DNA from: Xanthobacteraceae bacterium | GTDB taxonomy: Bacteria; Pseudomonadota; Alphaproteobacteria; Rhizobiales; Xanthobacteraceae | Length of the DNA: 64,000 nucleotides | Assembly: GCA_019635635.1 (NCBI GenBank) | Contig: JAHBZB010000002.1 | Span: 124,001-188,000, forward strand | Reading direction: 5' to 3' | Shown here: positions 1 to 8,639 of the stretch, one piece after another | Numbering within the stretch: the stretch's first letter is position 1 | Layout: the number at the start of each line of letters is the position of its first letter | Notes under the pieces: model-generated | Seen by the model: only the letters and a program-made list of their open reading frames with translations | What the model was told of the DNA's origin: nothing | The model's database searches: none | Translations under genes and position numbers: made by a program

Positions 1-498
1 CAGCGTCCCGCCGAACTCGACCCGACTATCATCTCCCAGTGCGGCACATTGTTCGCGATGCGCATGTCGAACGATCGCGACCAGTCGCTGCTACGCTCGG
101 CGGTCGCGGACCACGGCGCGGACCTGTTCGCCTTCGTGCCGTCGCTCGGTACGCGCGAAGCAATTGCATTTGGCGCGGGCGTGCCGCTGCCCACGCGGCT
201 TACTTTCCCGGAGATTCCGAGCGCTGCCATTCCGAAGAGCGAGTCCTTCGCCGGCAATCATGGTGTCAATGTCGATACGAGCGAACTCGACTTCATCAGT
301 GCGGTCGTCGACCGCTGGCGGCGTGCGACCATGAGCCAGCAGAACGCGAATGAGGAGCCGCTGCGCGCTTCGACGCAACCCGTGGTTCCCGAAAGCGTTC
401 CGCTTCAGCCTGCGGCTCCCGTGGCCGCCCCGATCGAAGCGAACCGGCTCAGCCTGCTCAAGAAGCCGCTGACTGCGAACGAAGATTTCCGGCGCTAG
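1..498 (+). CDS. HerA-like ATPase, C-terminal part (5' end outside window)
   Basis: The reading frame is open from base 1, so only the last ~165 residues of a longer protein are present. The opening residues (ELDPTIISQCGT, then FAMRMSNDRDQ) match the C-terminal part of the HerA/DUF87 RecA-like core, where a glutamine/arginine-rich sensor segment of this kind (QRP.E.D.T..SQC.T..A.R..N..DQ) is conserved. The nucleotide-binding motifs would lie upstream of the window. The last ~60 residues are proline/alanine-rich and probably disordered. HerA-type ATPases are hexameric DNA translocases that often work with the nuclease NurA. The family call is from recognised motifs; the partner and role cannot be judged from this fragment. 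Confidence 0.75.
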   Translation, partial: QRPAELDPTIISQCGTLFAMRMSNDRDQSLLRSAVADHGADLFAFVPSLGTREAIAFGAGVPLPTRLTFPEIPSAAIPKSESFAGNHGVNVDTSELDFISAVVDRWRRATMSQQNANEEPLRASTQPVVPESVPLQPAAPVAAPIEANRLSLLKKPLTANEDFRR

Positions 499-525
499 CT
501 TGCGCTATCCGGCAACTGCCCGTGC

Positions 526-2820
526 CTAGCGCGAGCGCGCGGCTGCCGGGGCGCGAAGACGGCCGCTGATGCGATCCTGAATCGCCGAGCTGCGCACTTC
601 CGACGTTCTCCCGCCGACTATCGTGCCTGACCGCATGTCGTCGAGATAAACCGGCTTCGAGAAATAGAAGCCCTGGGCGAACCGAATGCGCGTCGCAGTC
701 TGCAAATAAATCAGTTCCTCGGCGCTTTCGACGCCTTCGGCGACCATATCCATGCCGAGCGTGTGGCCGAGTGACTCGATCGCCTTCAGTACGCTCTGGC
801 TTCGCGGCCGCTCGTGAATGCGTGTGATGAACGAGCGGTCGATTTTCAGTTCGTCCGCGGTTATGTCCGCGAGCGCGCTCAGCGAAGAATAGCCGGTGCC
901 GAAATCGTCGATCGATATTTTCACGCCGATCTTGCGCAGGAACGGAAGGATCTCCGACTGAAACACGCCCTGTTCGATGATCGCATCTTCCGTCAGTTCG
1001 AGCACCAGACGATCCGCGTGGCCGCTCGACTTGATCGTTTCGATCACCGTATGCATGAACGCTAGATCGCCGGTCTGCTTGGCGCCGATGTTGATACTAA
1101 CGCTTTTACCCGGCCCGAACGCCGCATCGAGCCGGTCGATCGAGGCCAGCGTCTCGTTCAGCACGAAGTTCGTGATCGGATTGATGAGCCCGAGTTCTAC
1201 CGCGAGGCTGATGAACTGCCCCGGCATGTGGATTTCGCCGTCGCTGTCGCGCCAGCGCACCAGAGTCTCGAACCCGACGACATCGTGACTGTGGATGTCG
1301 ACCTTCGGTTGGAACGCGCAGACGAAGCGGCGATCCCGGATCGCGAGGCGCAGGCGCTGTTCCGCTTCCATCCGGGCGGCAATCCTCTTTCCGAGCCCGT
1401 CGTCGAAGTACATCGCTTGGCCCTTCGCCCGACCCTTGGCGCCATACATCGCGCCGTCAGCGTTACGCCGCAGCGTTTCGTAATTATCGCCGTGTGCCGG
1501 ATAGAACGACACGCCGATCGAGCAGGAACTGAAGATTTCGAACCCTTCGATGTAGAATGGCTGTTTCAGATCGGACAGCACCTGCGCAATCAACGGTTCC
1601 GCGGCTTCCCGACCGTCGATGCCATGCAGCAGCAGCACGAATTCGTCGCCGCTGATGCGCGCGAGCATGTCGCCGGGCCGGAGCTTCGCTGCGACCCGCT
1701 CGCCGATCTTGATAAGCACCGCGTCACCGATCGCGTGGCTGTAATAGTCGTTGACGTGCTTGAAATTGTCGAGATCGATGAATGCGATCGCGAACGGGGC
1801 ACGCTCGTTGCGGATGATCTGTTCCGCGTGCTCCTGAATGCGGAGGCGATCCGGCAGGCCCGTCAGCTTGTCGATATGCGCGCGTTCCGAAAGACGGCGC
1901 TCGATTTCGCGATGCTCGGTGATGTCGACCGAACTCGAGATCAAAAGATTATTGCTGGTGATGAACACCGGCGTGTGCGACGTGAGCAGAACGCGCCGGC
2001 CTTCATGATCGGCAACCACGGTTTCCGCGGTGATCGTTTTGCCGCCGCTGATTACGCCCTGTTCCCATTCGCGGCGGCTCAATGCATCCTCAGGCGACAG
2101 GAAATCGCCGGGCGAACTGCCAACCAGACGCTCGGCGGAAACCGCGAGGTCGGCTGCCGCCATGGCATTTGCGAGGATGAACCGCCCGGAGCTGTCCTGT
2201 ACCGTAAGACTGATCGGCAGGTGATCGAGGATCACTTTGAAAAGCCGCTGATCCTGAATGTTGGCATACAAGTTGACGGCGCCGCCGGCCTGCGGCGCGG
2301 CACTTGCCGGCCGGGCATCTCCCGCCAAGCGCGAAAGGCTCGCCGAGGAAAGGACGCGCGCAATCGTGGTTTCGTCTTCGCCGAACTGCATCCCGCCCGC
2401 AGCGCGGATAAGTATGGCAATTGCCACGCGATTGCCGAGCGAGAGTGGAAACAGAAGCGCGCATTCATCAAAAGCGACCAGCGACGATAGACCGGCTTGC
2501 GCCTTGTCTTCACCGGCGGCCAGATGCGTGACTTCGAGAAAATTCCTGACAACGAAGCCTTCAAGCCTATCGCGGGCTTCGACCGCGGGTTCTGACGCGA
2601 ATACCGTTATGCCGACGGTGTCGTTCGCGAGAATGATTGCCCGATCGAAGGCAACCGCCTGCTTCAGCGCGGCAAAAAGCGGGACCGCACCCGCCGCGTC
2701 GCCTTCGCTCATCGCGAGCAAGGCTTTCAGCGCTGTCAGGGTCGCCGCGGCAGGCCGCTCTTCGCGCGCAGGCAAATCGGCCTGGCTCACTGTTGCAGCG
2801 GGATTCGATAGAACTGGCAC
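526..2820 (-). CDS. GAF-PAS-GGDEF-EAL cyclic-di-GMP signalling protein
   Basis: A 764-residue protein predicted to make and/or break cyclic di-GMP in the cytoplasm; there is no signal peptide or membrane segment. Domain order: GAF-like sensor (about 40-165), PAS (about 190-305), GGDEF (about 310-475), EAL (about 485-735). The GGDEF signature reads SGDEF (390-394), which is often still active, and the inhibitory I-site RPGD (381-384) sits at the usual distance before it. The EAL motif reads ETL (518-520) and keeps the essential glutamate. ELTE, DDFGTGYSS and EGVES are present, so the phosphodiesterase half looks competent. It starts at GTG 2820 behind a GGGGAAG ribosome site. It is convergent with the HerA-like gene and divergent from selD. 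Which activity dominates cannot be told from sequence. Confidence 0.9.
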   Translation of the reverse strand: MPVLSNPAATVSQADLPAREERPAAATLTALKALLAMSEGDAAGAVPLFAALKQAVAFDRAIILANDTVGITVFASEPAVEARDRLEGFVVRNFLEVTHLAAGEDKAQAGLSSLVAFDECALLFPLSLGNRVAIAILIRAAGGMQFGEDETTIARVLSSASLSRLAGDARPASAAPQAGGAVNLYANIQDQRLFKVILDHLPISLTVQDSSGRFILANAMAAADLAVSAERLVGSSPGDFLSPEDALSRREWEQGVISGGKTITAETVVADHEGRRVLLTSHTPVFITSNNLLISSSVDITEHREIERRLSERAHIDKLTGLPDRLRIQEHAEQIIRNERAPFAIAFIDLDNFKHVNDYYSHAIGDAVLIKIGERVAAKLRPGDMLARISGDEFVLLLHGIDGREAAEPLIAQVLSDLKQPFYIEGFEIFSSCSIGVSFYPAHGDNYETLRRNADGAMYGAKGRAKGQAMYFDDGLGKRIAARMEAEQRLRLAIRDRRFVCAFQPKVDIHSHDVVGFETLVRWRDSDGEIHMPGQFISLAVELGLINPITNFVLNETLASIDRLDAAFGPGKSVSINIGAKQTGDLAFMHTVIETIKSSGHADRLVLELTEDAIIEQGVFQSEILPFLRKIGVKISIDDFGTGYSSLSALADITADELKIDRSFITRIHERPRSQSVLKAIESLGHTLGMDMVAEGVESAEELIYLQTATRIRFAQGFYFSKPVYLDDMRSGTIVGGRTSEVRSSAIQDRISGRLRAPAAARSR

Positions 2821-3106
2821 GACTTCCCCGTGACGGCGGTAGTTACAAGTTTCGTGTATCGGGAAATCATTTTGAATGCGTTGCCATGTGCTTTCGCCCG
2901 GCGGCTCGCCGTCAATAAATTGTTAAGGATGCGGCGGGCGTCGCAAATCAGCTGATCCCGCGCGGAACCGCAAATAATATCAAATACTTGCGCTGCCGCT
3001 AGCGGCCTTTGCCAACGAAGGCAACCGCCTTACTATATGCGCGGCAAGGCGCAGCAGGCGCGGCCGTTCGAATGCCGCGGCGCGGCCCTTGAACAGGGAG
3101 AAAGCA

Positions 3107-4156
3107 ATGAACGCGCCTGTCGTACGCCTGACGAGTCTCGCCCATGGTGGCGGATGCGGCTGCAAACTCGCTCCGGCGGTCCTTCAGGAACTGCTCGCGG
3201 GCCATCCGCAGACCGCGCCTTTCAAACAGCTTCTGGTCGGCGCAGAAACCAGCGACGATGCAGCGGTCTGGAAGCTCGACGACAACACCTGCATCGTGGC
3301 GACGACCGACTTCTTCACGCCCGTCGTGGACGATCCGCGCGACTTCGGTCGTATCGCCGCGACCAACGCGCTTTCCGACGTCTATGCCATGGGCGGCAAG
3401 CCGATCTTCGCGCTCGCCATCCTCGGCATGCCGCTCGGCAAAATCTCGACCGAGGTCGTGCGCGGGATTCTGGAAGGCGGCGCGAGCGTCTGCGCGGAAG
3501 CGGGAATTCCCGTCGCCGGCGGGCATTCCATCGACGCGCCCGAGCCGATCTACGGGCTCGCCGTCATCGGCATCTGCCGCCCCGAGCAGGTCCGCCGCAA
3601 CGCCGAGGCAAGGCCGGGCGATGCCCTCATTCTCACCAAGGCGCTGGGCGTCGGCATTTATTCGGCGGCACTGAAGAAAGGTGTCCTCAGCGGCGACCAA
3701 TATGCCGAGATGGTCGCGACCACGACGCTGCTCAACAAAATCGGCGGCGAGATTTCAAGCGACAAGGAGGTTCATGCCGTCACTGACGTAACCGGCTTCG
3801 GCCTGCTCGGTCATGCGGCCGAAATGGCGCGCGGCTCGAACACCAAAATCGTCATCGAAAGCGGCAAGGTCGCATTCCTGAGCGCGGCGGAAGAACTCGC
3901 GCAGGCAGGCCACGTCACCGGCGCGTCGCAGCGGAACTGGGCGAGCTACGGCGCGAGCGTCAAGCTGGATGCCGGATTGCCGGAGTGGCGGCAGCATCTT
4001 CTCACCGATCCGCAGACCTCCGGAGGCTTGCTCGTGTCGTGTGCGCGCGGCTCGGCGGCACGAATCCTCAAGCAGATTCAGGACGCCGGCTATCCGGCCG
4101 CGCGGATTATCGGCCGGGTCGAAAGTGGCGCGGCGGAGGTTCAGGTGAACGCCTAG
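3107..4156 (+). CDS. selD: Selenophosphate synthetase SelD
   Basis: Makes selenophosphate from selenide and ATP, the selenium donor for selenocysteyl-tRNA. It shows the N-terminal GGGCGCKL loop holding the catalytic Cys and Lys (the active-site residue is Cys, codon TGC, not selenocysteine), the Asp-rich metal/ATP site ([18 protein letters not shown]) and the AIR-synthase-type fold down to DPQTSGGLL near the C-terminus. Length ~349 residues is normal. The ATG at 3107 is preferred because AGGGAG lies 6 nt before it; a TTG 18 nt upstream is possible but has no such site. The gene ends 3 bp from the convergent end of the GcvH-like gene and is the only sel gene on this strand. The 286-bp upstream gap shows a TAATAT -10-like box near 2975 and a GCCGCTAGCGGC palindrome (2995-3006) but no clear terminator. 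Confidence 0.95.
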   Translation: MNAPVVRLTSLAHGGGCGCKLAPAVLQELLAGHPQTAPFKQLLVGAETSDDAAVWKLDDNTCIVATTDFFTPVVDDPRDFGRIAATNALSDVYAMGGKPIFALAILGMPLGKISTEVVRGILEGGASVCAEAGIPVAGGHSIDAPEPIYGLAVIGICRPEQVRRNAEARPGDALILTKALGVGIYSAALKKGVLSGDQYAEMVATTTLLNKIGGEISSDKEVHAVTDVTGFGLLGHAAEMARGSNTKIVIESGKVAFLSAAEELAQAGHVTGASQRNWASYGASVKLDAGLPEWRQHLLTDPQTSGGLLVSCARGSAARILKQIQDAGYPAARIIGRVESGAAEVQVNA

Positions 4157-4159
4157 CGC

Positions 4160-4603
4160 TTACGCTTTCTCGCAACCGGGCCAGGCTTCGCTTTCCATCC
4201 AGGCTTCGTAAACCGCCGCGACTGCGTCTCCAGCAGCGAGGCCCTCGCGCCAGTTTTCCGTGGCGGGCTTCACCAGCAGCATCCAGCCTTTGCCGTAGCA
4301 GTCGTCGTTGATCAGCGCCGTGTCGCGCTTCGCATCTTCATTGACCGATGCGACTACACCGTTGAACGCGCAGCGGACCGAGCCGATCCATTTCGCGCTC
4401 TCTACCGCCGCGAACGCGCGGCCCTTCTCGAACTCTGTTCCCGGGCGCTTCGGCGTAAAGACCAGAACCTCACGCGCGAGCGCGACACCGACCTGCGTCA
4501 TTCCCGCGCGAACCAGGCCGTGTTTCGCCGGCGCGTACCATACGTGCCGCTCGACATCGTAGAATAGATCATCGGGAAAATTGCACCCGCGTACGACCGG
4601 CAC
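4160..4603 (-). CDS. GcvH-like lipoyl carrier protein, last gene of the sel operon
   Basis: A 147-residue relative of glycine cleavage H protein. The lipoylation motif VESAKWIG places the modifiable lysine at about K71. The flanking pattern (H.W near 20-22, later a CYGKGWM version of the usual PYGEGWM) matches GcvH along its length. It is longer than standard GcvH (about 125-130 aa) and carries extra cysteines (C7, C78, C102, C144). No P, T or L proteins of glycine cleavage are nearby. Instead it follows DsrE and lipoate-ligase-like genes in the same operon, as in the sulfur-trafficking lipoyl proteins (LbpA) of the sHdr sulfur oxidation system. GTG start at 4603 with AGGAG overlapping the dsrE stop. 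A carrier role in sulfur or selenium transfer is inference. Confidence 0.85.
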   Translation of the reverse strand: MPVVRGCNFPDDLFYDVERHVWYAPAKHGLVRAGMTQVGVALAREVLVFTPKRPGTEFEKGRAFAAVESAKWIGSVRCAFNGVVASVNEDAKRDTALINDDCYGKGWMLLVKPATENWREGLAAGDAVAAVYEAWMESEAWPGCEKA

Positions 4604-4612
4604 AGGATGCTC

Positions 4613-4990
4613 CTAGTAGGTCAGGACGCGATATTCGTCGCCCATGATGCGCTCGATCATGTCGGCAGCACCCATCATGCCCGCGCATTCCGGCACCAGA
4701 TCGTCGTCCGAAATATCGAAGAGATCCATGTTGGCAGGACAGGCCCAGAACTTTGCGCCGTGGTCGTGCGCTTCCTTGATCCAGTCGTAAACGGTCTTCG
4801 GGTGATCCTGCTTTACATGCAGTTTTTCAGCAACACCCTTGACGAGCAGCTTACCTGCGGTCGCGGCGAGGACGACATCGACTTCATAGTCGAGCGCCGC
4901 TGCGATTGCGGCGTGATAGAACGGCGCCGCAAGTTCCTCGCCGTTTTTCGGATCGGTATTGACAAGAACGACAAGCAGCTTGCGTTTCAT
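4613..4990 (-). CDS. DsrE-family sulfur-relay protein
   Basis: A 125-residue single-domain DsrE/DsrF-like protein. The fold is suggested by the N-terminal strand (KRKLLVVLVNTD) and by FWACPANMDLFDI, which resembles the Cys-x-x-x-Met-Asp loop of DsrE3-type sulfur carriers. C84 is the likely active cysteine and C102 (ECAGMMGA) a second. Known DsrE proteins carry persulfide sulfur in partnership with TusA-type proteins. The start is ATG 4990, which overlaps the lipoate-ligase-like stop as ATGA; a longer in-frame extension upstream lies inside that gene and is rejected. It sits between a lipoate ligase homologue and a GcvH-like protein inside a selenium operon, so it may carry sulfur or selenium to the lipoyl protein. 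That is inference. Confidence 0.8.
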   Translation of the reverse strand: MKRKLLVVLVNTDPKNGEELAAPFYHAAIAAALDYEVDVVLAATAGKLLVKGVAEKLHVKQDHPKTVYDWIKEAHDHGAKFWACPANMDLFDISDDDLVPECAGMMGAADMIERIMGDEYRVLTY

Positions 4991-5727
4991 GCTGCAACTT
5001 TCGCTTCGCCCGAGAAAATAAAATCGTCGCGGCCATATTCGCGGCCGAACAGAGCCGCCTCGAGATTCAACTCCTCTTTTATCAAGCCGGATTGCTCCGG
5101 CACGCGATCGAGCGCGTCGGCAATCGCACTTATGATCAGCGCCATCACATCGGATTCCCGCGGCATTGGTGATATTCCGGCGGCCAGCGAAGTCACGTGA
5201 TCCGCAACAGAAGGAAGTTTCAAGGCAGCCGCCATGGCTTTCAGGTCGGGAGCGACAAGCAGCGAACCCTGATAAACCAGCGTCTCGCCGTCGCTGTAAC
5301 CGCTCGCCCCCGCCAGTTTGCGGGAGCCGACAACGATATCGTTTTCGGCACGGAACCGAGCGGCTATCCCCGATCGGGATAACGCCGCAGCTAGTGCCCC
5401 GCATACGCGGCCGCCCAGCACATGCATTCCACCTGCGTCGCGACGGGAAATCAGCAGGTCCCAGGTGATCACGCCGCGGTCCATATAAATCGCGCCGCCG
5501 CCGGTAATGCGGCGCGCAATCTCGATGCCCCGCGCGTTACATTCCGCCCGGTCGATCTCGGCGGCCACGTCCTGATTGCGTCCCAGCAGGACCGCACGCG
5601 GGTAGCGATAGACCCTGAGCGTGTCGGGCGTCCGGCCCTCGCCATGCAGTTCCGCCATCGCTGCCGTCAGCGCGATATTGCGGCGCGCGCCAAAACCTTC
5701 GTCGCAGATTACGCGCAGCGCCTTCAT
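4987..5727 (-). CDS. Lipoate-protein ligase A family protein
   Basis: A 246-residue member of the biotin/lipoate protein ligase (LplA/LipB) fold. RRITGGGAIYMD (72-83) is the lipoate/octanoate pocket motif, and GSRKLAGAS supplies the conserved active-site lysine (about K137). It lacks the C-terminal accessory domain of E. coli LplA, so it resembles the short LplA-like or octanoyltransferase LipM forms. ATG 5727 is chosen because it overlaps the upstream stop as ATGA; an in-frame start further upstream would lie inside the preceding gene. Its obvious substrate is the GcvH-like protein two genes downstream. Whether it attaches free lipoate or moves octanoyl groups is not decidable from sequence. 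Confidence 0.85.
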   Translation of the reverse strand: MKALRVICDEGFGARRNIALTAAMAELHGEGRTPDTLRVYRYPRAVLLGRNQDVAAEIDRAECNARGIEIARRITGGGAIYMDRGVITWDLLISRRDAGGMHVLGGRVCGALAAALSRSGIAARFRAENDIVVGSRKLAGASGYSDGETLVYQGSLLVAPDLKAMAAALKLPSVADHVTSLAAGISPMPRESDVMALIISAIADALDRVPEQSGLIKEELNLEAALFGREYGRDDFIFSGEAKVAA

Positions 5728-6119
5728 TGCGGCTGCGCCTCCTCGATCTTCAAGCGCCGGCCCCATTTGTCGAAGAAGTTGCCTTCGTTCAGCACAAGCC
5801 GGTCTTCCGCGATGCGGCTTTCCAGCATGCGAAGTGCCGCGCGCGCCTGATCGTCCTCGAGCAGGCTGTCGTCTTCGTCGCGCATCGGCATGATCATGGC
5901 GCCGTCCCAGTTCACTTTCGCGCCGCGCATCATCTCGCTGAATCCCAGCCAGTCGATCTCGTTTCCGATCACATGCAGAAAAGTCGAGCGCAGCGGCACA
6001 ACTTCAAGTCCGCCGATCGAAACCAGCACGACCAGCGCAGTGAAGGGCCCGGACTCTTCGAACTCCCCGGCAATCCAGTCGTCGAACTTGAAGGGGCGCT
6101 CGCTAGGCTCGTTCGACAA
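5724..6119 (-). CDS. Uncharacterised protein in the sel/lipoyl operon (131 aa)
   Basis: I do not recognise this family. The 131-residue acidic, probably cytoplasmic protein has a hydrophobic beta-type core (residues ~25-50, TALVVLVSIGGLEVVPL) and a charged helical C-terminal half (DDQARAALRMLESRIAEDR) ending in a basic KWGRRLK segment. It has no cysteines, signal peptide or membrane span. TTG 6119 is chosen because GGTGGAG lies 7 nt before it; it overlaps the preceding gene by 17 bp. Its stop overlaps the lipoate-ligase-like start (ATGA), so it is very likely translated with the lipoyl module. No function is claimed. Confidence 0.65.
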   Translation of the reverse strand: MSNEPSERPFKFDDWIAGEFEESGPFTALVVLVSIGGLEVVPLRSTFLHVIGNEIDWLGFSEMMRGAKVNWDGAMIMPMRDEDDSLLEDDQARAALRMLESRIAEDRLVLNEGNFFDKWGRRLKIEEAQPQ

Positions 6120-6570
6120 GCGGCAGCTCCACCATCTGCTTTTCCATTACGGCAAGGAACGGCGTTTCACGCTGCTGGGCGAACCATTCCTCGAACGCGG
6201 CAAGCTCGCCGCCGATCTTCGCGACGTCCTCCGCCTTCGCATCGGGTTTGGACGCCTCCCAAACGGCAAGCCCAACCGGCATGAACTTCTCCACCACATC
6301 GCGCTGAAACTGGCTGCCGCCGGTCCAGTCCAGCTCCGCAAGAAAGGCATCGCGGGCTTTCGCTTTGGCTTCCTCTTCATCCTTCGCATCGGTCACGGCC
6401 TGCGCGACCGATTTCATCAGGTTCATGCGGCGGAAGGCGAAGGCGCGCTGTTCTTCAAGTTCTCTGATCCGCTTCGCGATGTTCCTGCGAAATTCGTCCT
6501 CCGCGACATTCGCATCTTTCGCAAGCCGGTCCAGCTCGGCGAAATAGTTCGCTAGTTCGGGATTGGTCAT
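6103..6570 (-). CDS. Uncharacterised helical protein directly after selC (155 aa)
   Basis: Not recognised. A charged, almost entirely helical 155-residue protein: the N-terminal ~65 residues (RLAKDANVAEDEFRRN, then RIRELEEQRAFAFRR) look like a coiled coil, followed by an Ala/Glu-rich helix and a tryptophan-containing C-terminal half (LAVWEAS, FEEWFAQQ). No cysteines and no membrane segments. Its ATG overlaps the selB stop as ATGA, and it also has its own GGAG (6583-6580) between the tRNA-Sec 3' end and the start, so it can be translated after selC is cut out of the transcript. It probably works with the selenium or lipoyl module. Confidence 0.65.
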   Translation of the reverse strand: MTNPELANYFAELDRLAKDANVAEDEFRRNIAKRIRELEEQRAFAFRRMNLMKSVAQAVTDAKDEEEAKAKARDAFLAELDWTGGSQFQRDVVEKFMPVGLAVWEASKPDAKAEDVAKIGGELAAFEEWFAQQRETPFLAVMEKQMVELPLVERA

Positions 6571-8639
6571 CGGACGATGCTCCGTTTATCTGGCGGAAGA
6601 GAATGGGAGTCGAACCCACCAAGGACCGGCTCGCGGCCCTTCCCGGATTTGAAGTCCGGACGCCCCACCGGGGACGATGCTCTTCCAATTTCTTCGGCCG
6701 GTTGCTCCTCCGCCGTGCGGCGGAAAAGATCGAGCCGGTGTTTGTTGATCCTGCGCAGATCGCCGCGGCGGATAGTGACGCCATGGCGGTCGAAAAACTC
6801 CAGTATTTGAATCGCAACTTTACGGCCATTGTCCAATTGATCGCGCAACTGCGCGGCATTGAAGCTGCCGTCAGGCGACGCCGCCGCGAGGCGTGTACTG
6901 ATATCGACCATTTCGGCGACGGTGTTGCGCAGGAAGAAGTGGTCATGCGCCACTTCGTCCACTTTACCAATTCGTGACAATACCTTGAAAAGCCTACGAA
7001 TTTCAGGTTCCTTAGCCTGCAATATACTGGCGATGTCCCGCACCCGCGGCGGCCGGAAACGCTCGCCGTCGCCGATCATCGGCTGGATTTTCTTCCAGAG
7101 CGCATCGTCCTCCGGCGTCAGCCGCACCTCGTGGCCCGCGAGCCTGACCCACGCGCCTTCGAGCGCGACTTCCTTGATGCGCGCGAGCCCATCCAGCACC
7201 GCCGCAAAGGCCGGCGCGGGAAGCCGCGGCTCCATTTGCAGGCGCAGCTTCTCCAGACCGATCCCGGCGAGATCGGGGTTCTCCTTGTGATAACGCTCGA
7301 GCGCGGTGCGGATCGCCTGTTTCAGGCGAAGCCAGCGCGACATGGAAAGCGCGAGCTCGGCTTTCGGCGTGGCCAGCCGGATGATTTCGGTGCGCTCGAC
7401 CAGCCGCGCAATTTCCTGCGCGCCGAGCGCGCGGTCCCGCGTGAAGGCCGAAAGCTCGACATAGCCCGGCGCCTGATCGAGCAGCGCCGCCAGCGCACGC
7501 TCCGGGTCGGCAATGCCCTGCGACTGCAACTGTGCCAGCCGCTCCGGCGTGCGGCGCTTGCGCGACGGCGCGCGGAGATCGAGAAACTTGCCGCCTGCAA
7601 TCGTACGCTGCGCGGTGGTGTCGCGCAGCACATAACGGTCTCCGGTCGCGGCCGCGATCGGATGCTCGAGCACGAGCTGGATCAAGGACTCCTGCCCCGG
7701 CGCTGCCGGTTCGTCACGCAACAGCACGACACGCGCGCCGATTTCGGAGGCCGCATGATGCAGCCGCACCGGCATCCACTGGGTAAGCGCGCCCTTCTCG
7801 GACGCGAGCACCCGCACGGAAACGTCGATGCGATCGGTCGGCGCGTTTAGACCGGGATCCATCACGACATCGCCGCGAGAAATCGCCTCTTTCGTGATTT
7901 TTTCACCCGTGAGATTCAGCGCGCAGCGGTCGCCGGCAACGCCGGACTCCGCCGGCTTATTCTGGGCGTGAATTGCCCGCACGCGCGCGGTCAGGCCTGA
8001 CGGACCAATCACGACCGGGTCGCCGATGGCGACGCGGCCCGACAACACGGTTCCAGTGACGACCGTGCCCGCGCCGGGCATGGTGAAAGAACGATCGACG
8101 GCAAGCCGGAAGCGCCCATCCGCGGGACGGCGGGCGACCTTCGCCGCCGCGGCAAACAGCTTTGCCCGCAACTCGTCGATGCCCTGCCCGGTTGCGTTGG
8201 AGACCGCTACCATTTCAGCGTCGCGCAGCGCTGTCGGCGCGAGCGCATTCGCAATCTGCACCTGCACCTCGGCAAGACGATCGGGTGTCACGAGATCCAT
8301 CTTCGTAATCGCAACGATACCCTGATCGATACCGAGCAGATCGATGATCGCGAGATGCTCCGCCGTCTGCGGCATCACGCCGTCATCGGCGGCAACGACG
8401 AGCAGCGCATAGTCGATGCCGGTCGCGCCGGCGAGCATGTTGTGAACGAACTTTTCGTGCCCCGGCACATCGACAAAGCCAAGCGTGGTGTCGTCGATAC
8501 CGGGGAGATAAGCGAAGCCAAGATCGATCGAGATACCGCGTTTCTTCTCTTCCTTCAGGCGATCGGTATCGACGCCGGTGATCGCGCGCACCAGCGAGGT
8601 CTTGCCGTGATCGATATGACCGGCGGTGCCGACGATCAT
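6567..8639 (-). CDS. selB: Selenocysteine-specific elongation factor SelB (frame runs through selC)
   Basis: Delivers selenocysteyl-tRNA to the ribosome at UGA codons by binding the SECIS hairpin. The N-terminal EF-Tu-like GTPase shows [10 protein letters not shown] (G1), DVPGHEK (G3) and TKMDL (G4). Domains II and III follow, then the winged-helix region that binds SECIS, ending near [16 protein letters not shown] (about 640). The frame is 690 codons versus about 614 in E. coli. Codons 652-683 are the sense strand of the tRNA-Sec gene, which has no stop in this frame, and translation would end at an ATGA overlap with the next gene. The start ATG overlaps the Sel1-repeat gene stop (ATGA). The folded factor probably ends near residue 645; the ~40-residue tail is an oddity. 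Confidence 0.95.
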   Translation of the reverse strand: MIVGTAGHIDHGKTSLVRAITGVDTDRLKEEKKRGISIDLGFAYLPGIDDTTLGFVDVPGHEKFVHNMLAGATGIDYALLVVAADDGVMPQTAEHLAIIDLLGIDQGIVAITKMDLVTPDRLAEVQVQIANALAPTALRDAEMVAVSNATGQGIDELRAKLFAAAAKVARRPADGRFRLAVDRSFTMPGAGTVVTGTVLSGRVAIGDPVVIGPSGLTARVRAIHAQNKPAESGVAGDRCALNLTGEKITKEAISRGDVVMDPGLNAPTDRIDVSVRVLASEKGALTQWMPVRLHHAASEIGARVVLLRDEPAAPGQESLIQLVLEHPIAAATGDRYVLRDTTAQRTIAGGKFLDLRAPSRKRRTPERLAQLQSQGIADPERALAALLDQAPGYVELSAFTRDRALGAQEIARLVERTEIIRLATPKAELALSMSRWLRLKQAIRTALERYHKENPDLAGIGLEKLRLQMEPRLPAPAFAAVLDGLARIKEVALEGAWVRLAGHEVRLTPEDDALWKKIQPMIGDGERFRPPRVRDIASILQAKEPEIRRLFKVLSRIGKVDEVAHDHFFLRNTVAEMVDISTRLAAASPDGSFNAAQLRDQLDNGRKVAIQILEFFDRHGVTIRRGDLRRINKHRLDLFRRTAEEQPAEEIGRASSPVGRPDFKSGKGREPVLGGFDSHSLPPDKRSIVR
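6591..6686 (-). tRNA. selC: tRNA-Sec (anticodon TCA), inside the 3' end of selB
   Basis: A 96-nt tRNA with encoded 3' CCA (plus-strand TGG at 6591-6593) and G discriminator. The acceptor stem has seven clean pairs (GGAAGAG with CTCTTCC). The anticodon arm CCGGA-CTTCAAA-TCCGG carries TCA at 6652-6650. A long variable arm and a T arm with TTCGACT loop (GTGGG/CCCAT stem) follow. Sequence and size match bacterial selC closely. It sits entirely within the selB reading frame and just before the next gene of the same operon, so RNase P and 3' processing must cut the selB messenger. Confidence 0.95.

Noticed and set aside
1228-2490. Long open frame on the plus strand opposite the GGDEF/EAL gene
   Set aside because: Its sequence is arginine/alanine/glutamate-rich low-complexity without domain motifs, and the minus-strand gene explains the coding pattern.
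2995-3006. GCCGCTAGCGGC palindrome upstream of selD as an operator or terminator
   Set aside because: Only 12 bp, no loop or T-run, and such GC palindromes are frequent in this base composition.
4160-4603. True glycine cleavage H protein
   Set aside because: No gcvT or gcvP nearby, longer than standard, extra cysteines, Cys instead of Pro in the YGxGWM motif, and a selenium/sulfur context.
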